From the NCBI RefSeq assembly GCF_001188955.3, contig NZ_JPRF03000001.1:558001-622000 (forward strand): a stretch of DNA of 64,000 nucleotides. The letters are read 5' to 3'. Both the position numbers and the translations under genes were made by a program. The notes beneath the pieces are model-generated. The model worked only from the letters and a program-made list of their open reading frames with translations, searched no databases and had not been told where the DNA came from. Shown here piece by piece: positions 49,838-58,207 of the stretch. Source of the stretch: Kitasatospora aureofaciens. Its GTDB lineage: Bacteria > Actinomycetota > Actinomycetes > Streptomycetales > Streptomycetaceae. How positions within the stretch are numbered: the stretch's first letter is position 1; the number at the start of each line of letters is the position of its first letter.

Positions 49838-49977
49838 ATCATCCAGAGGGGTGGAGGGACCGGCCCTACGAAGCCCCGGCAACTCCCCGGTCGACCCGGC
49901 GTCCGAAGTACGCGCCGTGCCGTCCGGGTTCAGTGCCAACTCCGGCCTGTCGCCAACGTGGCGCGGGAAAGATGAGG
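49838..49977 (+). ncRNA. SAM-I (S-box) riboswitch
   Basis: Contains the characteristic S-box blocks in order: P1 5' arm TCATC then 'AGAGGGGTGGAGGGACCGGC' (20 nt), then 'GAAGCCCCGGCAAC', then 'AGTGCCAACTCCGGC', and 'GGGAAAGATGAGGAG' closing P1 (TCATC 49839 / GATGA 49971). Binds S-adenosylmethionine. The GAGGAG inside the 3' end is also the ribosome site of the 36-codon ORF at 49985, so control is probably at translation or early termination. Downstream gene: an NdgR-like IclR regulator at 50185. Confidence 0.88.
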
Positions 49978-49984
49978 AGACACG

Positions 49985-50095
49985 GTGCTCTCTGTGCTGT
50001 CCTTCGCCCGGGCGCTTCCCGCCCCGGCCCTTCCGCGTACCCGTCTCGTGTCCGGCGCAGGCAATCGGCCGCTTCCGCAGGCCCGTCCTCGCTGA
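49985..50095 (+). CDS. 36-residue leader ORF under the SAM riboswitch
   Basis: GTG 49985 has GAGGAG (end of the riboswitch) 6-8 nt upstream; product begins MLSVLSFARALPAPALPRTR. Either a short leader/regulatory peptide or the stump of the original riboswitch-controlled gene. Ends 90 bp before the IclR start. Confidence 0.5.
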   Translation: MLSVLSFARALPAPALPRTRLVSGAGNRPLPQARPR

Positions 50096-50124
50096 CCACC
50101 CCGCTCCCCACCCCACCGGAGCGT

Positions 50125-50160
50125 CCGTGAGCCGGACCCAGACCCACCCGCGGCTCACGG
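50125..50160 (+). terminator. hairpin between SAM leader ORF and IclR gene
   Basis: Perfect 10-bp stem CCGTGAGCCG/CGGCTCACGG with 16-nt loop, 25 nt before the IclR ATG. Possibly an intrinsic terminator or attenuator. Confidence 0.45.
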
Positions 50161-50184
50161 GATTCGAGACTGGAGTACCCGTCC

Positions 50185-50907
50185 ATGGAGAACATGGAGA
50201 ACACGAGCGGCGTCGGCGTGCTCGACAAGATCACCTCGATCCTCGGCACGCTGGAGGCCGGCCCGGCCACCCTGGCCGGGCTCGTCGACGCCACCGGCCT
50301 GGCGCGGCCGACCGCCCACCGGATCGCCGTCGCGCTGGAACACCACCGCCTGCTCGGCAGGGACGTGCAGGGCCGGTTCGTCCTCGGTCCGAGACTCGCC
50401 GAGCTGTCGGCCGCCGCCGGTGAGGACCACCTGCTGGCGGCGGCCGGCTCGGTCCTCACCCACCTGCGCGACCTCACCGGCGAGACCGCCCAGCTGTACC
50501 GCCGGCAGGGCGAGGTGCGGATCTGCGTGGCGGCCGCCGAGCGTCTGTTCGGGCTGCGCGACACCGTCCCGGTCGGCCTCGCCCTGCCGATGAAGGTCGG
50601 GTCGGCGGCCCAGGTGCTGCTGGCCTGGGAGGAGCCCGAGCGGCTCCACCGCGGCCTGCAGGGAGCCCGTTTCACCGCCACCGCCCTCAGCGGCGTACGG
50701 CGTCGCGGTTGGGCCCAGTCCATCGGGGAACGCGAGCCCGGGGTGGCCTCCGTGTCCGCCCCCGTGCGCGGCCCGTCCAACCGGGTGGTGGCGGCGGTGT
50801 CCGTCTCGGGCCCGATCGAACGGCTCACCCGTCACCCCGGGGCCCAGCTCTCCCGGGCCGTCGTCGAGGCGGCGGCCCGGCTCACCGAAGCCCTCAACAG
50901 GACCTGA
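50185..50907 (+). CDS. IclR-family regulator, NdgR/AreB-like
   Basis: 240 residues: N-terminal wHTH (8-62, 'VLDKITSILGTLEAGPATLA') and C-terminal effector domain. Sequence is strikingly like NdgR (AreB), e.g. 'RPTAHRIAVALEHH' and 'RGPSNRVVAAVSVSGPIERL'. NdgR normally sits beside leuCD and controls branched-chain, cysteine and methionine biosynthesis; leuCD are absent here, so this is a paralogue. The SAM riboswitch 200 nt upstream would tie its expression to SAM. ATG 50185 with GGAG 9 nt upstream. Confidence 0.88.
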   Translation: MENMENTSGVGVLDKITSILGTLEAGPATLAGLVDATGLARPTAHRIAVALEHHRLLGRDVQGRFVLGPRLAELSAAAGEDHLLAAAGSVLTHLRDLTGETAQLYRRQGEVRICVAAAERLFGLRDTVPVGLALPMKVGSAAQVLLAWEEPERLHRGLQGARFTATALSGVRRRGWAQSIGEREPGVASVSAPVRGPSNRVVAAVSVSGPIERLTRHPGAQLSRAVVEAAARLTEALNRT

Positions 50908-50943
50908 CCGGCCTTCCGGCCTTCCGGGGCTCCGGCTCCTCTC

Positions 50944-51456
50944 CTACTCCTCGTCCTGTTCCTCCTCGAGCAGGGCGGCGAACCGCGCCAACGGATCCCC
51001 GGTGAACGGGCGCAGCGCGGGGGCGAGGAGGCGGGCGCCGGGGAACCGGAGGCCGCCGAGGAAGGCGAAGCGGGTGGTGCGGTCGGTCTCCGGGCGGGCC
51101 GCCATCCCGCCGAGCACCAGGCGGCTCTGCATCAGGCACCAGCCGGGTGCGAGGTCGATCCCGAACGTGGCCCGGAGCCGGGTGTGGCCGTGGATCCGGG
51201 CCCGGAGCGAAGTCGTCGGCAGCGAACCGGAAGGTGCGGGGCGGTCGAGCCGCACCGTGCGGACGTCGGGGATCCAGAGCGGCATGGTGCGTTCCAGGTC
51301 CTGGGCGAGCGCCCAGACCCGCTCGAACGGCGCGCCGAGGACGGTCTCGCCGATCCGGGCCGCCCCTGGTGCGGTCGCGGCGATCACGTGCAGCCGCCGG
51401 ACCGGGTCGAAGTCGGCGACGGGCCACTGCGGCATCGGCGTCGGGGAGTCGGTCAC
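50944..51456 (-). CDS. SRPBCC family protein, translationally coupled to ECF sigma
   Basis: 170 residues, START/Bet v1-like ('IGETVLGAPFERVWALAQDL', 'LRATFGIDLAPGWCLMQSRL', 'TTRFAFLGGLRFPGARLLAP'). Its GTG (51456) overlaps the stop of the ECF sigma gene (GTGA at 51453-51456), so both are made in fixed ratio. Possibly the sigma's regulator or a target that binds a hydrophobic ligand. Confidence 0.82.
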   Translation of the reverse strand: MTDSPTPMPQWPVADFDPVRRLHVIAATAPGAARIGETVLGAPFERVWALAQDLERTMPLWIPDVRTVRLDRPAPSGSLPTTSLRARIHGHTRLRATFGIDLAPGWCLMQSRLVLGGMAARPETDRTTRFAFLGGLRFPGARLLAPALRPFTGDPLARFAALLEEEQDEE

Positions 51457-51959
51457 TGCTGCCACGCCTTTCGGAAGCTGAGTCGGGCCCGCGAGAGCCG
51501 GGACTTGACTGTCCCGGGCGCGACCGCGAGCAGCGCCGCGGTCTGTCGTTCGTCCAGTCCCTCCAGGTCGCGCATCAGCAGCACGGCGCGGTGCGCGGGG
51601 GAGAGCCGGGAGAGCACGTCGCGGATGTCCGCGGCGAGCTGGGGATCGCCTGGTGCGGGGACCTCGCCGAGTTCGGCCGGCCGCGAGCGCGCCGCCCGGT
51701 TGGCGCACCGCACCGCCTCCCGCACCGCGATGGCGCGGACCCAGCCGTACAGCGCTGCCGGGTCCTGGAGTTGGCGCAGCTTGCGGAAGACCACGATCAG
51801 CGCCTCCTGGGTCGCGTCGGCGCCGTCGTCCAGCGCGATCGGGCCGCAGAGCCGGCGGACGTACGGGGTGATCAGGTCCAGTAGCCGGCCGACCGCGAGT
51901 TGGTCGCCGCCCTGGGCGGATCTCACCAGCTCGGCGAGGCCGGGCGGTGGCTCCTGCAT
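51453..51959 (-). CDS. ECF-subfamily RNA polymerase sigma factor
   Basis: 168 residues: sigma-2 region 10-78 ('PYVRRLCGPIALDDGADATQ', 'LQDPAALYGWVRAIAVREAV') and sigma-4 about 105-165 ('LSRLSPAHRAVLLMRDLEGL', 'ALLAVAPGTVKSRLSRARLS'). No anti-sigma gene next to it; instead the coupled SRPBCC protein and the divergent DUF3995 gene. ATG 51959 with GGAG 8 nt upstream. Confidence 0.88.
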   Translation of the reverse strand: MQEPPPGLAELVRSAQGGDQLAVGRLLDLITPYVRRLCGPIALDDGADATQEALIVVFRKLRQLQDPAALYGWVRAIAVREAVRCANRAARSRPAELGEVPAPGDPQLAADIRDVLSRLSPAHRAVLLMRDLEGLDERQTAALLAVAPGTVKSRLSRARLSFRKAWQQ

Positions 51960-52153
51960 GGTGCTGTCTCCGCTCTTTCCTCTGCTGTCGGTCGTCCGTC
52001 GGGCGACCGGGGTCCGTAGAGGGAGGGCCCGGAGCGGCGAAACGTTCCCTGCGGATTCCGCCCCGGGCAAGTGTTCCCCGTCACAGGAACGGATCGGTCG
52101 GCGGGGTGCTCCTTCGGGTGTTCGAGCGTCCTGAGACCCCGTGAGGTGACGGC

Positions 52154-52645
52154 ATGAAGTCGACGAAGATCAGCAGCAGGGCCACCGCGGTCGGCGCGGT
52201 GCTGGCGGTGGACGGCCTGGTCCACCTCTACTGGGCCACCGGGCGGACCTGGCCGGTGGACGGCACCACCCGGCTCTCGCAGCTGGTGCTCAACACCCAG
52301 GTGCCGTTCACCCCGCAGGGGCTGGTGCCGCTCGCGGGGATGCTCTTCTCGGGGGCGACGCTGGTGCTGGTTCGGGGCGGGTGGCTGCCGGCCCTCGCCC
52401 GTCGGCTGCCTGCGGTTCTGCCGCGCTGGGGGAGCCGCGCGGTGGCGTGCGGACTGCTCGCCCGCGGCGCGGTCGGACTGGTCTGGGTTACCGGCGCCTG
52501 GGCGGACCCGGGCGACACCTTCTACTGGCTCAACCTGGCGCTCTACACCCCGTTGTGCCTGCTGCTCGGCCGGGCGGCGTGGCAGGTCTCCGCCGCGGTG
52601 ACGACGGCTGCGGGCGCGGCGCCGACGGGGGCGGTGCGGGCCTGA
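52154..52645 (+). CDS. DUF3995 family membrane protein
   Basis: 163 residues, four predicted TM segments; conserved N-terminal 'DGLVHLYWATGRTWPVDGTT' and 'YWLNLALYTPLCLLLGRAAW' as in DUF3995. Divergent from the ECF sigma gene (194-bp gap containing GGAAC boxes on both strands at about 52038-52088, the -35 type of ECF sigmas), so it is a plausible regulon member. ATG 52154 with GTGAGG 7 nt upstream. Strong terminator follows. Confidence 0.85.
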   Translation: MKSTKISSRATAVGAVLAVDGLVHLYWATGRTWPVDGTTRLSQLVLNTQVPFTPQGLVPLAGMLFSGATLVLVRGGWLPALARRLPAVLPRWGSRAVACGLLARGAVGLVWVTGAWADPGDTFYWLNLALYTPLCLLLGRAAWQVSAAVTTAAGAAPTGAVRA

Positions 52646-52660
52646 GCCACCGGAACCCGA

Positions 52661-52709
52661 ACGGCGTCCTGCGGTTCCGCCTCAAGGGGCAGGAGCCGCA
52701 GGACGCCGT
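52661..52709. terminator. bidirectional terminator
   Basis: Perfect 14-bp stem ACGGCGTCCTGCGG/CCGCAGGACGCCGT with 21-nt loop between convergent genes. Confidence 0.75.
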
Positions 52710-52731
52710 CCGTCCAACCGGACCGACCGGG

Positions 52732-54348
52732 TCAGCGCCGCAGGTGCTGGACGGCGCGCGGGGCGGCGACGGGCGCCGCGGCGCGCGCCGCCTGTGCGCT
52801 TGGCGCGCCGGCGGCCGGGCTGCGCAGGGTGCCGGGCTGGAAGCGGCCGCTGTACACGTCGGTGGCGTTCAGCGGCTCGGCGTTGGCGGTCACCATCACC
52901 GGCCGGATCTGGCGGCCGTCGTTGATCAGTGACTGGTAGTCGCCGAGGAAGTGGCCGCCGGCGAAGGGTGCCTGGAGCCAGTCGAACACCGGCGAGATCT
53001 GCCGCTCGACCGGGCTGTCCTCGCCGCCGCGCGGGAAGCTGAGCAGCCAGGCGGCCGTGGGCAGGGTGGTGGTGTTGCCCGCGGTGAGGTAGCGCAGGTC
53101 GTAATAGCTGACGGCGACGGTGCCGTTGGCGGTCACGGTGATGGAAGGGGTGAACGCCGGGGCGCCCGGGGCCTGGTTGATCCGGGTCGGGCCGCTCCAG
53201 GTCCGGCCGCCGTCCGTGGAGTGCACCAGCTGGACGGCGTCGTACTGGCCGCCGGTGAACTCCGAACCCTCGTACGCGAGGTAGAGCTCGCCGGTCTGCG
53301 GGTCGACGGCCACGCTCGGCAGCCCGGCACCGGCCCGGAGGGACTTGGTGGCGTCGGCGGGCGCGTTCGGGTCGACCTCGGGGACGGAGGTGTCGGCGGC
53401 GACCCGGACCGGCTGGCTCCAGGTCCGTCCCTGGTCGGTGGAGGTGACCATGCCGAAGTGCACGTCGCTGACGGTGGTGGCGGTCCCGTCGGTGAAGGTG
53501 ATCGAGTCGAAGAAGTCGTACAGCGTGTCGGTCCGTGGGTCGACCACGATCTGGTTGCCGATGGTCTGGGTGTTCGGCGTCGTGCTGGTGACGACGAAGG
53601 GCTTGGCCGGGCTCCAGGTACGGCCGTGGTCACGGGTGACGGAGATGTAGCCCGGCCCGTCGAAGTACGGTGCCGGGCTGGTGACCTGGTCGACCCGGTC
53701 CCAGACCTGGTAGGCGACGCCCGGGTGCACCGGGTCGGCGGTGACGGCGTTCTTGTCGTCGGTGATCGCCGGGTCGTTGTCGCTGATCAGCTCGGCGACG
53801 TGCTGCCAGCTGCGGCCGCCGTCGGTCGAGGTGGCGGCGGCCACCGCGCCGCGCGGCGTGGTGGCGTCGAAGACCAGGGCGCTGGCGTAGGCGGTGCCGT
53901 CCGGGCCGAAGCTCACCCAGCCGTCGGAGGCCCGCTGGTAGGCCAGCCCGCCCGGCGCGCAGTGGGTGAACGGCAGGGCGGTCTGGGTGAAGTGCACGCC
54001 GTCCGTGGTGTAGCTCGAACTCAGGCCGCGGGCACCGCCGTTGGACCAGCGGTCCTGCTGGTAGATGGTGATCGTGTCGGCCGGGTCGAGCGGGTTGGAG
54101 GCGGCGAACGGTTCGTCCTCGGCGGAGGGGTAGTTGGTGCCGGGGCCGTCCGCCGTGAGGTCGCACGTGGCGTACGGATCGCCGGGCGAGATCAGGGCGA
54201 GCGGCGGATGCGTCGCGCCCGCGCCGTCCGTGTTCCCATCGGTCGTACTCGCACCGGCGGGTGCGCCGCCCGCGACGGCGGCGAGGACGAGCGCTGCGGC
54301 CGCGGTGGCGAGCGACGCTCTGGTGCGGAACTGCATGGAGACCCCCAT
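52732..54348 (-). CDS. secreted sialidase-like protein with BNR/Asp-box repeats
   Basis: 538 residues, Sec signal 1-33. Four Asp-boxes ('STDGGRSW', 'TRDHGRTW', 'STDQGRTW', 'STDGGRTW') spaced along a six-bladed beta-propeller as in exo-sialidases, but the Arg triad and FRIP motif of true neuraminidases are not evident, so it may act on another glycan or only bind. The C-terminal 35 residues are Ala/Pro-rich. Start ATG 54348 or 54336; GGAG about 5 nt upstream of the first. The upstream 54349-54574 has no gene that I can support. Confidence 0.82.
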   Translation of the reverse strand: MGVSMQFRTRASLATAAAALVLAAVAGGAPAGASTTDGNTDGAGATHPPLALISPGDPYATCDLTADGPGTNYPSAEDEPFAASNPLDPADTITIYQQDRWSNGGARGLSSSYTTDGVHFTQTALPFTHCAPGGLAYQRASDGWVSFGPDGTAYASALVFDATTPRGAVAAATSTDGGRSWQHVAELISDNDPAITDDKNAVTADPVHPGVAYQVWDRVDQVTSPAPYFDGPGYISVTRDHGRTWSPAKPFVVTSTTPNTQTIGNQIVVDPRTDTLYDFFDSITFTDGTATTVSDVHFGMVTSTDQGRTWSQPVRVAADTSVPEVDPNAPADATKSLRAGAGLPSVAVDPQTGELYLAYEGSEFTGGQYDAVQLVHSTDGGRTWSGPTRINQAPGAPAFTPSITVTANGTVAVSYYDLRYLTAGNTTTLPTAAWLLSFPRGGEDSPVERQISPVFDWLQAPFAGGHFLGDYQSLINDGRQIRPVMVTANAEPLNATDVYSGRFQPGTLRSPAAGAPSAQAARAAAPVAAPRAVQHLRR

Positions 54349-54574
54349 GGTCGTCGGCGGAAAACTGCCTGGTGTCCCGGGTGGTGCTGCGCTGTTCCGG
54401 TACCGAACTGGAGTTGATGTTCGGTCGGCCGCGCGAGTCTATCCAGGCCCGGGTGCCGCGCCTACGGTCGGGACACGCTTCTTACCGTCGCGACACCACC
54501 CCACCGGCCGCCGGTACGACTTACCTCCGGTGGGAGGGGGCCGCCGGTGCGACAACCGCTCCGGCGCGAGGGGC

Positions 54575-55076
54575 CTACCGTCCGCCCTCCGACAGTGCAC
54601 GCTCGACGGTCCGCAGGGAGGTGGCGGACTGCTCCCAGTCGTGCCACCAGAACAGCCCGCCGTCCCGGCTCACCTCGGCGGCCAGCACCGCCAGGTGCGC
54701 CCACGGGCCCGCCGGGATGCCGAACTGCGGGCGTGTTGCCAGTAGTTGAGCCGACTCGGCGTCGACCGGCACCATGCCGACCAGCGGGACCGGTTCGTCG
54801 TCCGCCGTCCGGCCGGTGCCGTGGAGCGTCGGGTGCAGGGTGATCGGGTCGAGCAGCAGGGCGAGGTCGGCGACCCCTACGGCTCCGGCCCGTCCTGCCG
54901 GGCGGGGCGACGGCCGTTCAACCTCCTGCCAGTGGAAGCCGGCCGGGATGCGGAAGCCGGCGAGGGCGGCGAGGGCGGCGAGTGACCACGGTGCGGTCCG
55001 GTCCGTAGACCTCCTCCAGTCGGTCCAGCAGGACGGGCGGGTGGCGGTTGGTGAACCTCACCGCCGCGCCGGTCAC
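54575..55076 (-). pseudogene. frameshifted gene, unknown family
   Basis: GTG 55076 starts a frame with 'VRFTNRHPPVLLDRLEEVYG'; after 'GPDRT' the sense continues one base shifted ('LAALAALAGFRIPAGFHWQE', '... LLLDPITLHPTLHGTG', '... GIPAGPWAHLAVLAAEVSRD', '... WWHDWEQSATSLRTVERALS'). Total 502 nt is one base off a multiple of three, so a single indel near 55000 broke it (or is a sequencing error). I do not recognise the family. Confidence 0.5.
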
Positions 55077-55085
55077 CGCGGGCCG

Positions 55086-55375
55086 TCAGCGTGGCGGCCG
55101 GGAGGGATCGCCGACCAGGTCGGCGACCAGGGCGCGCGCGTAGGCCTCGTCGGTGTTCGGCACGGAGAAGACGACGCGGAAGTAGAGCGGGGCGACGATC
55201 CGGTCGAGCAGCCGTTCGAGCGGGGGAGGCGTCTCCCCCCCGGGCGCGGGAGGCCTCGAGGACCGTGTCGAGGCCGGCGGTGGCGCGTTGCAGGCATTCC
55301 CGGCGGCCGCTGCGTCGCTCGTCGATGTCGGGGGAGACCTCTGCCCGGAACTCCACGGCGGGGACGCCGTGATCG
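55086..55375 (-). pseudogene. TetR C-terminal fragment with frameshift in a C7 tract
   Basis: Frame 1 gives 'AVEFRAEVSPDIDERRSGRR' ... 'GLDTVLEASRARGG'; frame 2 then gives 'PPLERLLDRIVAPLYFRVVF' and 'SVPNTDEAYARALVADLVGD', typical of a TetR ligand domain. The switch falls in the run of seven C (55235-55241). The N-terminal HTH is gone; the upstream DNA belongs to another gene fragment. Confidence 0.6.
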
Positions 55376-55596
55376 AACGTGCCCGGAAGATCGCCTCCTA
55401 CGGTGTCTCCTTCGAGCTGCTGCACGTCCTGGTCAGCCGCGACAACATGGCCCTGTCGCTGCACAACACCGCCCAGCGCCCGGACGCGGTCCTGGACGAG
55501 TACCTGGCCACCGTCTGCCGCCTTCGCGACGGCAGGATCGCCGACATCGAGACCTACCTGTCCGACGTCCCCGGCATGAACGCCTTCTTCGTCTGA
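55363..55596 (+). pseudogene. C-terminal fragment of a SnoaL/NTF2-like protein
   Basis: 'RARKIASYGVSFELLHVLVS', 'NMALSLHNTAQRPDAVLDEY' and 'LRDGRIADIETYLSDVPGMN' match the second half of a SnoaL-like domain. The N-terminal half is missing and the DNA there reads as the TetR fragment on the other strand, so a recombination breakpoint lies at about 55365. Confidence 0.55.
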
Positions 55597-55714
55597 CCGC
55601 GGGCCCGGGGCCGGCGGTCGCCGCCGCCGGCGGAACGGGGCCCGGTGCTCGCCCGACAAAGGCGGTACGGGAAATGTCGGGCGAGGGGGAGCCGTGTCGC
55701 CGCACCATGGGGCC

Positions 55715-56503
55715 ATGGATGACACGACGTTGATTTCCTCCTTCCTGCGCGACGGCTTCGTGAAGCTGGAGGGCGCCGTCGCGCCGCGTGTGGCCGCGGA
55801 CTGCGCACGGTTGCTGTGGCGGGAGACCGGCTGCGACCCGGACGACCCGTCGACGTGGACGCAGCCCGTGCACTGGGTGGCCGGCATGGCGCAGGGACCG
55901 TTCGCCGCCGCACCCAACTCGCTCTCGCTGCACCGCGCGTACGACCTGCTGGTCGGCGGGGGGCGCTGGGAGCCGCGCTACTCGCTGGGCTCGTTCCCGC
56001 TGCGCTTCCCGCACCAGGAGGAGCCGGACGACGCGGGCTGGCACATCGAGGGCAGCTACCTGCCGGAGGGCGAGAACCGGTACTTCACGAACCTGCGCTC
56101 CAAGGGCCGGGCGCTGTTGATGCTGTTCCTGTTCAGCGAGGTCGGGGAGGACGACGCTCCGACCCGGATCCGGGTCGGTTCACACCTGGACGTGCCGAAG
56201 GTCCTGGCACAGTACGGCGAGGAGGGGGCGAGCGGGCTGACCCTCGCGCCCGATCTGGTGGCGGCGTCCGAGCACCGGCCGATCGCGCTCGCCACCGGTT
56301 CCCCGGGGGACGTCTTCCTGTGCCATCCGTTCCTGGTGCACGCGGCCCAGCCGCATCACGGGCTGCGGCCGCGTTTCATGGCCCAGCCGCCGCTGATGCC
56401 GGCCGAGCCGTACGAGCTGGAACGGGCCGACGGCGCGTACTCGCCCGTGGAGACCGCGATCCGCCAGGGCCTGGGCCGGGACACCCCGGGCCACGCTTCC
56501 TGA
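55715..56503 (+). CDS. phytanoyl-CoA dioxygenase (PhyH)-like 2OG-Fe(II) enzyme
   Basis: 262 residues. 'FLRDGFVKLEGAVAPRVAAD' at the N-terminus is typical of PhyH; iron site His in 'GWHIEGSYLPEG' (HxE in place of HxD) and distal His in 'FLCHPFLVHAAQPHHGLRPR', with Arg for 2-oxoglutarate. Probably a hydroxylase of a small molecule; no biosynthetic genes adjoin. Start ATG 55715 is preferred; GTG 55694 has a close GGGGGAG and cannot be excluded. Confidence 0.82.
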   Translation: MDDTTLISSFLRDGFVKLEGAVAPRVAADCARLLWRETGCDPDDPSTWTQPVHWVAGMAQGPFAAAPNSLSLHRAYDLLVGGGRWEPRYSLGSFPLRFPHQEEPDDAGWHIEGSYLPEGENRYFTNLRSKGRALLMLFLFSEVGEDDAPTRIRVGSHLDVPKVLAQYGEEGASGLTLAPDLVAASEHRPIALATGSPGDVFLCHPFLVHAAQPHHGLRPRFMAQPPLMPAEPYELERADGAYSPVETAIRQGLGRDTPGHAS

Positions 56504-56644
56504 CGGACCGAGGGCCGTCCCGCCGAGCCCCGTCCGCGCGGCCGCCCCCGGCAGGTGCAGCCGGTCCACCGGATCAGGGAGTGCGACCCTCGGGGCCGGC
56601 GGATCACAGGCCGCACGCGGGTTGCCGGTTACCGGGACACGCTC

Positions 56645-57634
56645 CTAGCGGTTCACCGCCCGCATCCCGTCCTCGTCGTAGCGCTCGCCCGCCGCCTCGG
56701 GCAACTCGGCGTCGATGCGCGCCAGTTCCTCGTCCGTCAGCTCGACGTCGACCGCGCCCGCGTTCTGCTCCAGGTAGGTCCGGCGCTTGGTGCCGGGGAT
56801 CGGCACGAGGTCCTCGCCGCGGGCCAGTACCCAGGCGATCGCCAGTTGGGCCGGCGCGACGTCCTTCTCCGCGGCGATCTGCTTCACCTTCTGCGCGAGC
56901 CGGAGGTTGGCCGCCAGATTGGCCTCGGTGAAGCGCGGGTTGCCGCGGCGGAAGTCGTCCTGGTCCAGTTCGTCCGGGGAGCTGAAGCGGCCCGCGAGGA
57001 AGCCTCGGCCGAGGGGGGAGTACGCCACGAAGCCGATTCCGAGCTCCCGGCACGCGGGGAGCACCTCGGCCTCCACGTCCCGGGTCCAGAGCGAGTACTC
57101 GCTCTGGACGGCGGTGACCGGGTGGACGGCGTGGGCGCGGCGGATGGTCTCGGCACTCGCCTCGCTCAGCCCGATGTACCGCACCTTGCCCTCGGCGACC
57201 AGTTCGCCGAGCGCGCCGACGGTCTCCTCGATGGGCACGGCCGGGTCGACCCGGTGCTGGTAGTAGAGGTCGATGCGGTCGGTGCCGAGCCGCGCGAGCG
57301 ACCCGTGGACGGAACTGCGGACGTGCTCGGCGGAGCCGTCCTGGCGGCCCACCGTCGACATGTCGCCCGGCACCGCGCCGTCCATCCGGTAGTTGAACTT
57401 CGTGGCGATCACGTACTCGTCACGGTGTCCCCGGACGGCCTCGCCGACCAGGGACTCGTTGGTGAGCGGTCCGTAGACCTGCGCCGTGTCGAGGAAGGTG
57501 ATGCCCAGTTCCAGGGCGCGCCGGATGGTCGCGACGCCCTCGTCCTGGTCGGCCGTGCCGTAGAAGGCGGACATCCCCATGCAGCCGAGGCCGATGGCCG
57601 ACACCTGGAGGTCCCGCAGACTGCGCTGTTGCAT
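56645..57634 (-). CDS. aldo/keto reductase
   Basis: 329 residues, (beta/alpha)8. Catalytic tetrad: Asp in '[11 protein letters not shown]', Tyr in the same motif, Lys in '[10 protein letters not shown]' and His in '[10 protein letters not shown]'; NADPH motif '[20 protein letters not shown]'. AKR of the YajO/AKR13-like group. ATG 57634, weak AAAGG 8 nt upstream (in 'gggaaaggctggcacgtcac'). Divergent from the small membrane gene at 57917. Confidence 0.9.
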   Translation of the reverse strand: MQQRSLRDLQVSAIGLGCMGMSAFYGTADQDEGVATIRRALELGITFLDTAQVYGPLTNESLVGEAVRGHRDEYVIATKFNYRMDGAVPGDMSTVGRQDGSAEHVRSSVHGSLARLGTDRIDLYYQHRVDPAVPIEETVGALGELVAEGKVRYIGLSEASAETIRRAHAVHPVTAVQSEYSLWTRDVEAEVLPACRELGIGFVAYSPLGRGFLAGRFSSPDELDQDDFRRGNPRFTEANLAANLRLAQKVKQIAAEKDVAPAQLAIAWVLARGEDLVPIPGTKRRTYLEQNAGAVDVELTDEELARIDAELPEAAGERYDEDGMRAVNR

Positions 57635-57916
57635 GTGACGTGCCAGCCTTTCCCGTTCGTCCTTCCCGCGGCCCGACGCTCTTGCGACGCCCCGCTCCGG
57701 GCGCACCGGCCGGGCCGCGTGCCCTGGGAGAGGACCATACGGGGCCCGCGCCGTCCGACGGCGGACCGGCACGGCCGCAGACAGGTCCCCGGCGGGGCGC
57801 CCCGGCGGCGGACACTCGGCGTCCGCATCCGCGCGCCGATTCGGAGGCATGTTTCCCGCCGATCGGGTCATCAGCATGAGCGTCCCCAGTAGACGGACCA
57901 AGGAGATGACAGACCC

Positions 57917-58087
57917 ATGGGTGCCCTTCTGCTCGTACTGCTGCTCGCCGTCGTGCTCTTCGGTCTCGGCTTCGCGGTGAAGGTGTTGTGGTGGGTGGCG
58001 CTGTTCGTCCTGGCGGTGTGGCTCCTGGGCTTCGTGGTCCGCACCGTTGACGATGCCGGCGGCCGACGCCGCTGGTACCGGTGGTGA
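57917..58087 (+). CDS. 56-residue hydrophobic membrane protein
   Basis: Two TM segments ('[18 protein letters not shown]' and '[17 protein letters not shown]') followed by a basic Arg/Trp/Tyr tail (GGRRRWYRW). Real because ATG 57917 has a strong AAGGAG 12-15 nt upstream and a 13-bp terminator follows. Similar short hydrophobic proteins are common near stress genes in streptomycetes; function unknown. Easily missed because overlapping reading frames on the other strand are longer. Confidence 0.75.
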   Translation: MGALLLVLLLAVVLFGLGFAVKVLWWVALFVLAVWLLGFVVRTVDDAGGRRRWYRW

Positions 58088-58107
58088 GCACCGGAATCGG
58101 CGCAGCG

Positions 58108-58139
58108 GCGGCCCCGGGTGCGGTGACACCCGGGGCCGC
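58108..58139 (+). terminator. terminator after small membrane gene
   Basis: Perfect 13-bp stem GCGGCCCCGGGTG/CACCCGGGGCCGC, loop CGGTGA. Confidence 0.75.
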
Positions 58140-58207
58140 GGCTCGACGCGTCGCCCGGGCGGCACGCGTTCCCCCTGTCCGCGCACTCCGTCCGAAACGG
58201 GTGGTCC

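Noticed and set aside
57731..57750. OsdR-like site near the aldo/keto reductase
   Set aside because: Half-sites GGACC and GGGCCC are present, but the spacing is 1-2 nt off and no neighbouring copy supports it.
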